The notes under the pieces were generated by a model. It was not told the DNA's origin and ran no database searches. It worked only from the letters and a program-made list of their open reading frames with translations. This document shows positions 19,285-27,948 of a stretch of DNA of 34,192 nt, piece after piece. Source of the stretch: an uncultured euryarchaeote. GTDB taxonomy: Archaea > Thermoplasmatota > Poseidoniia > Poseidoniales > Poseidoniaceae. Position 1 is the first letter of the stretch; each line of letters begins with the position of its first letter. The stretch is from NCBI GenBank assembly GCA_937897005.1, contig CALCOQ010000139.1, positions 1-34,192 of the forward strand. The letters are read 5' to 3'. The position numbers and the translations under genes are program-made.

Positions 19285-20130
19285 ATGATGGTGACAGAAC
19301 CGAGCAGGACTGCACGATTGGAAGACATCGCCAGGCATTGTAGGGCACATATTCTCAGGATGACTCATCGTGCTGCTGCAGGCCATCCGGGGGGCTCGTT
19401 ATCTGAAATTGACATTCTCACAGCACTATATCATCAGCGTCTCAGGGTAAGGCCTGAAGAACCAGATTGGCCGGATAGAGACCGTTTCATTCTATCCAAA
19501 GGACACGCAAGTCCAGGGATGTATGCAATTCTTGCAGAGAAGGGATTCATAACCCATTCAGATCTTGAATCATATCGCGTACTTGGAGGAATCTGTCAGG
19601 GGCATGTGGATATGAAATGGACTCCCGGGGTTGATTTCAGTGCAGGCTCACTTGGTATGGGACTATCTTTTGGAATTGGCTGTTCAATCGCCGCACGACT
19701 CGATGAGAGTGAACGCACAACTTGGGTCATGTTGGGTGATGGTGAACTTCAGGAAGGCAGCGTGTGGGAAGCGGTCATGGCTGCAAAACATCACGAGCTT
19801 GGCAATCTGAAGGTGATAGTTGATATGAACGGCATCCAGAATGATGATTTTGTCGATGTGCAGATGAGGATGTTCGATATACCAGCAAAGTGGTCTGGTT
19901 TCGGGTGGCCTGTGAAGGTTATCGATGGCCATGATATGGAGGAGATACTGGATGGTATTGCATGGGCAGATTCCATCACTGACGGTCCTGCCGTCATCAT
20001 TGCGCATACAGTCAAAGGCAAAGGTGTATCATTCATGGAGAACAACCCTGCATTTCATGGAGCAGCGCCTTCTGACGAGCAGTTGGCCCAAGGTCTTGAG
20101 GAATTAGGATTTGATGGGGGTGAACTCTGA
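19285..20130 (+). CDS. Transketolase, N-terminal (TPP-binding) subunit
   Basis: 'HRAAAGHPGGSLSEIDILTALY', 'DRDRFILSKGHASPGMYA', 'MLGDGELQEGSVWEAVMAA', 'VIVDMNGIQND'; GAGGGGAG Shine-Dalgarno-like sequence upstream. Confidence 0.95.
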   Translation: MMVTEPSRTARLEDIARHCRAHILRMTHRAAAGHPGGSLSEIDILTALYHQRLRVRPEEPDWPDRDRFILSKGHASPGMYAILAEKGFITHSDLESYRVLGGICQGHVDMKWTPGVDFSAGSLGMGLSFGIGCSIAARLDESERTTWVMLGDGELQEGSVWEAVMAAKHHELGNLKVIVDMNGIQNDDFVDVQMRMFDIPAKWSGFGWPVKVIDGHDMEEILDGIAWADSITDGPAVIIAHTVKGKGVSFMENNPAFHGAAPSDEQLAQGLEELGFDGGEL

Positions 20131-21068
20131 TGATGGCTGCTTCACGTGATGGATACGGAGATGGTTTGCTGGAGATTTCAAATGACCGGCATGTGGTCGT
20201 GCTCGAAGCAGATCTCGGCAAATCAACTAAATCTCTTCATTTCAGGAAGGCAAACCCAGAGAGAACAGTATCCTGTGGTATCGGCGAGCAGAACATGATG
20301 CTCATCGCAGCCGGACTTGCATCTTGTGGATACAAACCATTCGCAAGCACATTCGCCATTTTTACTGAGCGCGCTTTTGAGCAGGTGCGAAACGGTATCG
20401 CCCGCCCGAATCTACCGGTTCATATCTGCGGTAGTCATGGAGGTAGCCATACAGGAACCGATGGCAGCAGTGCACAATCGATAGAGGATCTTGCTATTTA
20501 CCGCAGTCTTCCAAACATGACCGTAATGCATCCTTGTGATGATGTCAGTGCCAGTGTTTTGACTCAACAATGTCTTGAATTATCCGGCCCTTCGTACATG
20601 CGCACTGCAAGGAACAAGACTCCAGTCATCCATGCTGAAAGGGAAGCAGAATTACAAATCGGCAAAGGGGTGTTGTTGAAGCAAGGAAGCGATGTTGCGT
20701 TGATCGCCTGTGGAGTATTGGTGAGTAAATCCCTCGAAGCAGCAGCTGAATTGGAGAATGCTGGGATTTCTGCATGTGTTATCGATATGCATACAATAAA
20801 GCCGCTTGATACGAAACTCCTCGACGATATTGTCATAGATACTGGATGTGTTGTGACTGCAGAAGACCACTCGATCATTGGAGGTCTTGGCGGAGCGGTT
20901 GCGGAACATCTATCCTCATCCACTCCAGTCCCTTTGGAAAGAGTCGGAGTCAAGGATAGATTCGGCGAGTCTGGTCAAGCAGAGGAAATGCTGGATCTAC
21001 TGAATATCAATACTGCTGACATCGTTGAGGCAGCAAAGCGAGCGATTGAAAGAAAGAACAGGAGTTGA
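20130..21068 (+). CDS. Transketolase, C-terminal (pyrimidine-binding) subunit
   Basis: 'VVVLEADLGKSTKS', 'RTVSCGIGEQNMMLIAAGLASCGYKPFASTFAIF', 'GSHGGSHTGTDGSSAQSIEDLAIYRSLPNMTV'; overlaps the N-subunit stop. Confidence 0.95.
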   Translation: MMAASRDGYGDGLLEISNDRHVVVLEADLGKSTKSLHFRKANPERTVSCGIGEQNMMLIAAGLASCGYKPFASTFAIFTERAFEQVRNGIARPNLPVHICGSHGGSHTGTDGSSAQSIEDLAIYRSLPNMTVMHPCDDVSASVLTQQCLELSGPSYMRTARNKTPVIHAEREAELQIGKGVLLKQGSDVALIACGVLVSKSLEAAAELENAGISACVIDMHTIKPLDTKLLDDIVIDTGCVVTAEDHSIIGGLGGAVAEHLSSSTPVPLERVGVKDRFGESGQAEEMLDLLNINTADIVEAAKRAIERKNRS

Positions 21069-21072
21069 GAAC

Positions 21073-21735
21073 ATGGAATTTTTCTTGGACACAGCAGAGA
21101 TTGAAGAGGTACGTGAGATTGCAGCATGGGGTATTCTTGATGGAGTTACCACCAATCCAAGTCTGATCAAGAAATCCGGACGTGATTTCAAGCAGGTGGT
21201 CCGTGAGATTGCTGAGATATGTGATGGTCCCATTTCGGCTGAAGTCACCGCAATGGATACCGAGGGGATGGTTGAACAGGGCCTGGCATTGAAGGATGAA
21301 CTGCCTGATAATGTAATCATCAAGGTTCCATGTACCCCTGAAGGTCTGGCTGCGACCAAGATTCTATCCGACCAAGGAATCGGCGTCAATGTCACTTTGA
21401 TATTCAATGCCTCCCAAGCAGTCATGGCCGCCAAGGCTGGAGCGATGTATGTTTCTCCCTTCATAGGTCGTATCGATGATACTGGGGCAGATGGAATGGA
21501 TCTGATGGCTGAAATCATGACGATATGGGATTATTATCCGGAACTGGACACCAAGGTACTTGCTGCTTCGATCAGAAATCCCATGCATATTCTTCAAGCC
21601 ATGCAAATGGGCACTCATACTGCAACAATGCCTACCAATATTTTCAGACAACTGGTAAAGCACCCATTGACTGACAAGGGTCTTCAACAATTCTTGGATG
21701 ATTGGACAGAAGTCGAGGCTGCAGGCAACGCATGA
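21073..21735 (+). CDS. Short transaldolase / fructose-6-phosphate aldolase family (TalC/Fsa-like)
   Basis: 'MEFFLDTAEIEEVREIAAWGILDGVTTNPSLIKKSG', 'IIKVPCTPEGLAATKILSDQGIGVNVTLIFNASQAVMAAKAGAMYVSPFIGRIDD'. Confidence 0.95.
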   Translation: MEFFLDTAEIEEVREIAAWGILDGVTTNPSLIKKSGRDFKQVVREIAEICDGPISAEVTAMDTEGMVEQGLALKDELPDNVIIKVPCTPEGLAATKILSDQGIGVNVTLIFNASQAVMAAKAGAMYVSPFIGRIDDTGADGMDLMAEIMTIWDYYPELDTKVLAASIRNPMHILQAMQMGTHTATMPTNIFRQLVKHPLTDKGLQQFLDDWTEVEAAGNA

Positions 21736-21821
21736 ACCCCATCCCTGCTCCAGTTGCAGGATATGACTCTCAAAAGCCTTGAAGAAGGGATGCAGGGTCA
21801 ACTAGTCTCGGAGGACTCCAC

Positions 21822-22367
21822 TTGAGTGATAGCAAGGGTAAACTTCAGCAGTTGCTGGATGGGGAACTGGACCCTTCAGAAATTGCCAATGACCCGACCT
21901 TGTCCAGTCTTGCTGAAAGAATATATGGAATGGATATCAAGGCTCTGATGGCCGAGAAGGGCATCATCACCCCCATTTCCAAGGATGAAGATCCAGCCAC
22001 ATCCACAGGGATTTCCTCGAATCCAATGGTGGAAGTGATTCCGGAAGCATCCTCTCTAATGGCAATACCACCACCTCCAGCACCAATTCCCGGAACAGTT
22101 GCTACAGGTAGAAAGCCATTGTTCATCATTCTAGGATTGTTGGCTTTAGGTGTTTCAATCTTCAATCTGATCGTCGGACTAGGAGAGATATACAATCCAT
22201 GTACATCTGATTGGTGCTCACAGAACATGAAGTTGAACTGGCTATCTCCACACCAGATTTCCAGCGATACCGGTTGGGGACATGTCGGCACTCCTGGGGT
22301 TCCTGATTATGCGATGATTGCTGGCGGTACGATACTGACTATTCTTGGATTGCGAAAGAAGGCATGA
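21822..22367 (+). CDS. Small membrane protein with about 2 TM segments; unknown function (TTG start)
   Basis: ORF with upstream GGAGG-like site; hydrophobic 'PLFIILGLLALGVSIFNLIVGL' and C-terminal 'YAMIAGGTILTILGL'; Pro-rich linker. Confidence 0.65.
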   Translation: MSDSKGKLQQLLDGELDPSEIANDPTLSSLAERIYGMDIKALMAEKGIITPISKDEDPATSTGISSNPMVEVIPEASSLMAIPPPPAPIPGTVATGRKPLFIILGLLALGVSIFNLIVGLGEIYNPCTSDWCSQNMKLNWLSPHQISSDTGWGHVGTPGVPDYAMIAGGTILTILGLRKKA

Positions 22368-22373
22368 GGTGGA

Positions 22374-23900
22374 ATGATGACTCAGCCCGCCAAAGCCAAA
22401 CGTGGCATTCCAGCAAAATCAGATTTCACTGAATGGTATCCATTCATGGTAGAGGCTGCAGAATTGGTCGATAAGAGATATCCTATCAAAGGCATGGATG
22501 TCTGGAGACCATATGGTTGGAAAACGATGCGCCTGATCGATGATGTCACCCATGGAGAGATGGAGAGAACCGAACACGAGGAAGTAAGATTCCCCCTCTT
22601 GATACCCGAGAATCTTTTGGAGAAGGAGAATGTGTTGGTCGCAAGGCTCCAGCGAGCACGGGAGGAAGGAGTGAACCCCGATGAACTGAGAGACGAGGAA
22701 GAGGATGCTGGTTTCAAGAAAGAAGTGTATTGGGTGAAACATGCTGGCGATAATGATCTGGATGTTCCGATGTTCTTGCGCCCAACTTCTGAAACTGCCA
22801 TTTATACTCTGTTTCCTCTATGGATCAGAAGCCATGCTGACCTTCCACTGAAGACATATCAGATCGTCAACACCTTTCGTTATGAGACAAAGCAGACTCG
22901 TTCCTTCATCAGGGTCCGCGAGATACATTTCTTTGAGGCACATACTGCCCATATAGACGAGGATTGTGCATCTAGACAAATAGAAGAAGACCTCGAGATA
23001 GTGAGACGAATAATGGATGCTCTTTGTCTACCTGTCCTAATGGCAAAACGGCCTGTTTGGGATACATTTCCAGGTGCATGGTACACAATCGGCATAGATG
23101 TAGTAATGCCAAATGGAAGAACATTACAAGTAGCAAGCTGTCATCATTATAGAGATCAATGGGCCAAAGCATTTGACATCAAATATGAGGGTGAAAATGG
23201 AGAATTCGAGTATTGTCATCAGACGACATATGGTATGTCGGAAAGATTGCTTGGGGCAGTTGTCGGGATGCATGGAGATGATTCCGGATTGATAATGCCT
23301 CCCCGTATTGCACCTATACAGGCCATTGTGATTCCTGTTCTGAAGAAAGGCTCAGAACAGTTGGTAGTGGATGAAGCCAGAGCATTGTTGGCAGAATTGA
23401 AGGATGCTGGCATTCGCTGCCGTATCGATGAACGCGACTTGAGGCCCGGTCAGAAATACTATGATTGGGAGATCAAAGGAGTCCCACTCAGGTTGGAATT
23501 AGGTACCCGAGATATTGAGAATGCTACAGTATTTGCAGCAAAACGTACCGGAGGAAAGACTCCATTACCAAGAAATGATATCATTTCATCTGTAAAATTA
23601 CAATTGGCTGAGGTCGAAGCTGAATTGAAGTCTCGGGCCTCAATGCACATGGAGGGCAGAGTCAAACCTCTACCAAAATTGATTCAATCTGAAACGGGAT
23701 GGAGTCTGGAAGAGGACCTCGAGGAGGGGATTGTTCACGAGATTGCCTTCGATGGTAGTGATGCCGATGCGGAAGTGATTGAACGTACTACCGGCTTGTC
23801 TTTCCTAGGTGATGCTGTGGAACAATATACTGAGGAGCGACCGTGTGCAGTGACCCGTAAGCCCACGAAGCGAAGAGTCTGGTTAGCGAGAACCTATTGA
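22374..23900 (+). CDS. proS: Prolyl-tRNA synthetase, archaeal/eukaryotic type
   Basis: 'DFTEWYPFMVEAAELVDKRYPIKGMDVWRPYGWKTMRLID', 'LRPTSETAIYTLFPLWIRSHADLPLK', 'QTRSFIRVREIHFFEAHTAH', 'TTYGMSERLLGAVVGMHGDDSGLIMPPRIAPIQ'; GAGGTGG upstream. Confidence 0.97.
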   Translation: MMTQPAKAKRGIPAKSDFTEWYPFMVEAAELVDKRYPIKGMDVWRPYGWKTMRLIDDVTHGEMERTEHEEVRFPLLIPENLLEKENVLVARLQRAREEGVNPDELRDEEEDAGFKKEVYWVKHAGDNDLDVPMFLRPTSETAIYTLFPLWIRSHADLPLKTYQIVNTFRYETKQTRSFIRVREIHFFEAHTAHIDEDCASRQIEEDLEIVRRIMDALCLPVLMAKRPVWDTFPGAWYTIGIDVVMPNGRTLQVASCHHYRDQWAKAFDIKYEGENGEFEYCHQTTYGMSERLLGAVVGMHGDDSGLIMPPRIAPIQAIVIPVLKKGSEQLVVDEARALLAELKDAGIRCRIDERDLRPGQKYYDWEIKGVPLRLELGTRDIENATVFAAKRTGGKTPLPRNDIISSVKLQLAEVEAELKSRASMHMEGRVKPLPKLIQSETGWSLEEDLEEGIVHEIAFDGSDADAEVIERTTGLSFLGDAVEQYTEERPCAVTRKPTKRRVWLARTY

Positions 23901-25120
23901 ACACCACGTTCAATCAATATCCTGACAGCTACCAACAGTGCTCTTTCATCATCCAAGGCCCAATGCTCACCAAGACTATCCACCATATGGGCGCGGGGTT
24001 TGCCCTCATCACCAATATCCTCTAATCGGTTAGCCACAACTGCAGTCATTCCTGCATTCTTTATCTGAGCTAATGCCCTATGAACAAGATCAGCAATTTT
24101 GACTCCTGACTCAAGTTTGAAGCCGATTCTGACACTGCCTTCGCATGCTTCTTTCAATTCCTCGATATGCTTTGAACCCTCTATGAGGGAAATCTGCCAA
24201 TCTCCTTGCTGTGAGCCGAATTTCCCTTCTATGGGAGACTCTACGAGATAGTCCAGAACTGCAGCACAATGCACCCAAGCGCTGATGGAATCATTTGCCA
24301 AAGCTTTGAGTTCCCTAAGCATCAATTGTGGGTCTGGAGCATCTATCACCAATGGTAGTCTGAATGCAGGAGTGGCGGTACAGGCTCCCGCTACTACTGT
24401 TACGTCGTGTCCTAATCGGTGCAGGTCCTCGGCGACCTTCCATCCCGTGGCGCCGCTGCTGGTGTTCTGTATGTATCGAATATCATCAATACTACTGCGG
24501 GTGGCACCAAGGGTCACAACAACAGATCTTCTATCAGCCAATCTTGAATTCAACATGTGTGAAAATGCAGCAACAATGCTGACTGGGTCATCTTGCTTCC
24601 TCTTTCCTTCGATGAACGGGCCCCAATGCAACTGCATCCCAAACCTTTGGAGTTCGGCCTCTAATTCTTCTGTAATGGGGTCCGCAGCGAGGTCTTCATG
24701 CATACTGGGGACCAACATTACCGGAACTTTACGACCACGTGCTGCTGACAATGCCATCAGAAGTGGAGTATCCATCATTCCTTGAACCAAACCAGCCATA
24801 TGGTGGCGAGTTGCGGGACAGACCAAGGCTGCATCAAAATCATCGAGTTGCATCATTTCACCATCCCAATCGAGAATGACCCCGGAATCACTGGCCCAAG
24901 ACAGTGCCAGTGGAGTGATGATCTTCTGTGCTGAATGAGTCATCACGACTTGCACCACAGCACCATATCGGCGCAATTCTCTTGCCACCTTCACGGAATC
25001 AACCGCAGCGATACCTCCAGTGACGCCAAGCAGAATGCGCTTCCCTTCCAGCCCCGGCCCGTGAAAGTCGACACTGGTGTCTCGCATCCGTTCCACATAT
25101 GTTCGCAGTAAGAACTGCAC
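23894..25120 (-). CDS. coaBC: Bifunctional phosphopantothenoylcysteine decarboxylase / phosphopantothenate-cysteine ligase (possible start 25087)
   Basis: 'KRILLGVTGGIAAVDSVKVARELRRYGAVVQVVMTHSAQKII', 'ALVCPATRHHMAGL', 'VVVTLGATRSSIDDIRYIQNTSSGATGWKVAEDLHRLGHDVTVVAG', 'VVANRLEDIG'. Confidence 0.92.
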   Translation of the reverse strand: MQFLLRTYVERMRDTSVDFHGPGLEGKRILLGVTGGIAAVDSVKVARELRRYGAVVQVVMTHSAQKIITPLALSWASDSGVILDWDGEMMQLDDFDAALVCPATRHHMAGLVQGMMDTPLLMALSAARGRKVPVMLVPSMHEDLAADPITEELEAELQRFGMQLHWGPFIEGKRKQDDPVSIVAAFSHMLNSRLADRRSVVVTLGATRSSIDDIRYIQNTSSGATGWKVAEDLHRLGHDVTVVAGACTATPAFRLPLVIDAPDPQLMLRELKALANDSISAWVHCAAVLDYLVESPIEGKFGSQQGDWQISLIEGSKHIEELKEACEGSVRIGFKLESGVKIADLVHRALAQIKNAGMTAVVANRLEDIGDEGKPRAHMVDSLGEHWALDDERALLVAVRILIERGVQ

Positions 25121-25139
25121 AAAGCCCCTTCGGCTGAAT

Positions 25140-25155
25140 ATACAACCGGTTGTAT
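25140..25155. promoter_or_regulatory. Perfect 16-bp palindrome ATACAACCGGTTGTAT in the divergent coaBC / membrane-protein intergenic region; candidate transcription-factor operator
   Basis: Every position pairs around centre 25147/25148; symmetry breaks at T25139/G25156. Confidence 0.5.
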
Positions 25156-25184
25156 GATGAAGTGCTCATGATTGGCACCGTTTG

Positions 25185-25793
25185 ATGGCCAAGGATCCAG
25201 ATGAACTGGTAATGGCGGGTAGCGTACCCACTAATCATTCGCGACATCCACTGGAAGCTTTACATCGCCAGATCAGCTTCGTGATGATTGGAACCATTTT
25301 TCTGTTCGCATTATTCGTCTGGTCAATTCTGAATGGAATATCCTCAGGTTTTGGTTGGGTTGCCATACTCCCCTGTATCATTCTGGGAATGATATGGTCT
25401 GGATTCAGGAGTCGCAAGGAATGGGCTTATCCATTCGCAGTCGGGCTCAATGCCGCAGCCATCGTTCTCTTTGGGTTGATGTCAATCATCTTCTTGTTGA
25501 GTGGAGATGCACTTTCCATGTTGCTTGGTATCTTACTGTTGTTCACTGCCATCGCTTCAACAAGGAGATTGAACATAATGCGAAATACTTTGTTCAAGGC
25601 TTGGTATCTAGGATTGGAGATTCCAATGTATGGAATGAATCTACAACAAGGAGAGATTTACGCCTCTTGCCCACATTGCTCATCAATTCTAGCCATCAAG
25701 CCAGCACGGTTATCTCAAGATGATAAATGTCCATCATGCGGCGACAACCTCGTATCCGAAGAAAGCGCTCAGAGAGTGAAAGAAGAAGAGTGA
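25185..25793 (+). CDS. Membrane protein with C-terminal zinc ribbon; unknown function
   Basis: Several hydrophobic segments followed by 'CPHCSSILAIKPARLSQDDKCPSCGDNLV'. Confidence 0.75.
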   Translation: MAKDPDELVMAGSVPTNHSRHPLEALHRQISFVMIGTIFLFALFVWSILNGISSGFGWVAILPCIILGMIWSGFRSRKEWAYPFAVGLNAAAIVLFGLMSIIFLLSGDALSMLLGILLLFTAIASTRRLNIMRNTLFKAWYLGLEIPMYGMNLQQGEIYASCPHCSSILAIKPARLSQDDKCPSCGDNLVSEESAQRVKEEE

Positions 25794-25795
25794 AC

Positions 25796-26821
25796 TCAGC
25801 GAGATGCAAGAGTCAGGTTCTTCCACATGTCTTCTGGAACTTCCATTGAAAGTCGCAATCCACCCATCGCTCCAAGGCGTACTGGGTCGTCGACAACGTG
25901 GACATTGACATCACCCAGATCCGAAAGTCGCTCTTCGATGAGTGCACCAAGTCCACGGATTCCAGAACCTCCACCGGCTAGAACCATGTTTTTACGAAAA
26001 GAATCATGATATTCGGGGTTTGAGGAGGCAACCAAACCTTTGATATGCTCGACGAGTGGGTCTATAATGCTCTCACAGGCAAATTGGATGCACTCGGTTA
26101 TGTCTAATGTCATGGCTTTTCCTTCGATGGAGAAATCAACCATCACGGGATCGTCTGGTTGCGATGCGCCGGTGAACGAATGCTCTTCCTTCCATCTGCG
26201 AGCCATGTCCTTTGTCACTTGTGCACCACTGTACTTGATCTGCACCTGTTCAATGATCTGATTGTCAATGTAATCTCCAGCATATTGGCTGTGTACCTGA
26301 TCGATTGGTTCAGGAATGGTTCCGTAAACACGACAGATATCTGCGGTTCCTGCACCGATATCTATGACCAAGGTGTGTTCAAGCATATCCAATGCATATG
26401 CGACAGCGAATGGCTCAGATATGATCATGCATGCATTGACAGTTCCTGCTGCGGCATCGAAGATGTAAGTCTTGTCGACATAGGATGCTTCGGCTGGAGC
26501 ACCAATGACTGCTACCACTCGGTCATAATCTTCTGGGTCTGATAATCCAATGAGGTGGGTGATGAAATGGGCGATGAATTCACGATCTTTCTGAGAATCC
26601 TTGATGACCCCATGTTCAAGGGGGCGGAAAAGATCCAAAGCCAAACGATTCTTCAAAGCATCTTCACCAAAAAGAACATCTCGCTTGAGGAAATTACGTG
26701 CGATATGGTCCTTCGGAGTACCAATAACGGTCAACTCTTCTTGCTCATGGTTTTCGCTCGATACCATCACTGATCTGAAGGTGCCAAGATCCACTCCGAT
26801 GTACAGTACTTTGTCAGCCAT
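25796..26821 (-). CDS. Actin-superfamily ATPase, MreB/MamK-like
   Basis: 'LYIGVDLGTFRSVMVSS' phosphate 1, 'VVAVIGAPAEASYVDKTYIFDAAAGTVNACMIISEPFAVAYALD', 'TLVIDIGAGTADICRVYGTIPEPIDQV' phosphate 2, 'NMVLAGGGSGIRGLGALIEERLSDLGDVNVHVVDDPVRLGAMGGLRLS' adenosine motif. Confidence 0.9.
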   Translation of the reverse strand: MADKVLYIGVDLGTFRSVMVSSENHEQEELTVIGTPKDHIARNFLKRDVLFGEDALKNRLALDLFRPLEHGVIKDSQKDREFIAHFITHLIGLSDPEDYDRVVAVIGAPAEASYVDKTYIFDAAAGTVNACMIISEPFAVAYALDMLEHTLVIDIGAGTADICRVYGTIPEPIDQVHSQYAGDYIDNQIIEQVQIKYSGAQVTKDMARRWKEEHSFTGASQPDDPVMVDFSIEGKAMTLDITECIQFACESIIDPLVEHIKGLVASSNPEYHDSFRKNMVLAGGGSGIRGLGALIEERLSDLGDVNVHVVDDPVRLGAMGGLRLSMEVPEDMWKNLTLASR

Positions 26822-26891
26822 GCAGTTCCCTCAACCAATCGGACCTGAAGGCGACTTATGAAGCATACCACGTCAATTGCACAACTGGCAT

Positions 26892-27899
26892 TCAAATCCA
26901 ATTCTGACAATTTGAACAGTACCATGCAGAATACTCAGGATAGAGTTCGGCCATAGAGCCACAACCAGTGCATTCTTTCACAGCGCTTCCACCGAAAATA
27001 CTCATGACGATACGCACATGATCAGCATCACCAATACCTAATTGTTCGCGCATGGCCCACAGCATCTGGTCCTCACTAGGTGAGATGATTCCATCTTCAA
27101 GAACTATTTCTACTGCAGCTTGGTAATCCTCGATCATTCTGACATCACGAGCATCCATCGAAACACCACCCTTCTCAGCGATGATGTCTTGGCCACCAGG
27201 ATCATCAACAAAGATGACCAGGGATGCAGGGTTCAACTCAGAGTTCTTCATTTCAAACAGGACTCCCGAACCCTCACTTGAAGCATAAACATATTTGGAT
27301 AATCTGTTGATGATGCTTGCGATATTCCTAGCAGTATCCTCAATGGTTCTACCCCGTCTCCAACCCCGACTATCATCTTCATCGTAGCCATAGAATTCAG
27401 TGCCAAGACCCGGATATTCAAGTCTGATCTCTTCTCCACCATCGAACTCATTATTCAACAAGGTGATCGATGCAACTACTGTATTACCAATATTGTCATC
27501 ATCATCAAAGGAAATCATCAGCGGCTTTCGCTCTTCACTGGCCACATTGAAAGTTCCTTGCAACCCACTCATCCACTTGTCCTCCAAACGCTGAAGGCTG
27601 GCCTCCTGTTCCTTAGACAGGTCCTTGTTGATTCCAAGAACACCTCGTAATTGTCCACTTTCCATCTCTTGCTGGAATTCATCGATCAATTCAGCATCCC
27701 GACGATGATTGGGAGGAGGGCCCGTTTTTGTCTGAACATGGTCTGGATCTCTCCATTCATAGGAACATTTGGAACATATAAAAAAACCTTCCAGAGAAGA
27801 GGGGTCTGCCTCTCCTCTACAACGTGGACAATCGCCCTCTTCATCCACGTTCAGGTTCTCGCCTGCAGCCTTTCTACCACGCCGGATACCCATTCCCAT
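26892..27899 (-). CDS. Zinc-ribbon protein with C-terminal TerB-like domain; unknown function (ORF extends to 28025 but start at 27899 avoids overlap with the thiolase)
   Basis: N-terminal 'CPRCRGEADPSSLEGFFICSKCSYEW', TerB-like 'AVEIVLEDGIISPSEDQMLWAMREQLGIGDADHVRIVMSIFG', C-terminal 'CTGCGSMAELYPEYSAWYCSNCQNWI'. Confidence 0.75.
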   Translation of the reverse strand: MGMGIRRGRKAAGENLNVDEEGDCPRCRGEADPSSLEGFFICSKCSYEWRDPDHVQTKTGPPPNHRRDAELIDEFQQEMESGQLRGVLGINKDLSKEQEASLQRLEDKWMSGLQGTFNVASEERKPLMISFDDDDNIGNTVVASITLLNNEFDGGEEIRLEYPGLGTEFYGYDEDDSRGWRRGRTIEDTARNIASIINRLSKYVYASSEGSGVLFEMKNSELNPASLVIFVDDPGGQDIIAEKGGVSMDARDVRMIEDYQAAVEIVLEDGIISPSEDQMLWAMREQLGIGDADHVRIVMSIFGGSAVKECTGCGSMAELYPEYSAWYCSNCQNWI

Positions 27900-27948
27900 A
27901 TTATTGGCAGAAATGGCAACGCCAAAGAAGGTTTGCAAGAAGTAGAGG

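Noticed and set aside
20997-21518. 173-aa minus-strand ORF
   Set aside because: Antisense to the transaldolase; no domain evidence.
21743-21797. CCCTGC...GCAGGG inverted repeat as a terminator
   Set aside because: Arms are only 6 bp and separated by more than 40 nt, with no T-run; likely chance.
24285-24785. 166-aa plus-strand ORF
   Set aside because: Antisense to coaBC; shadow ORF.
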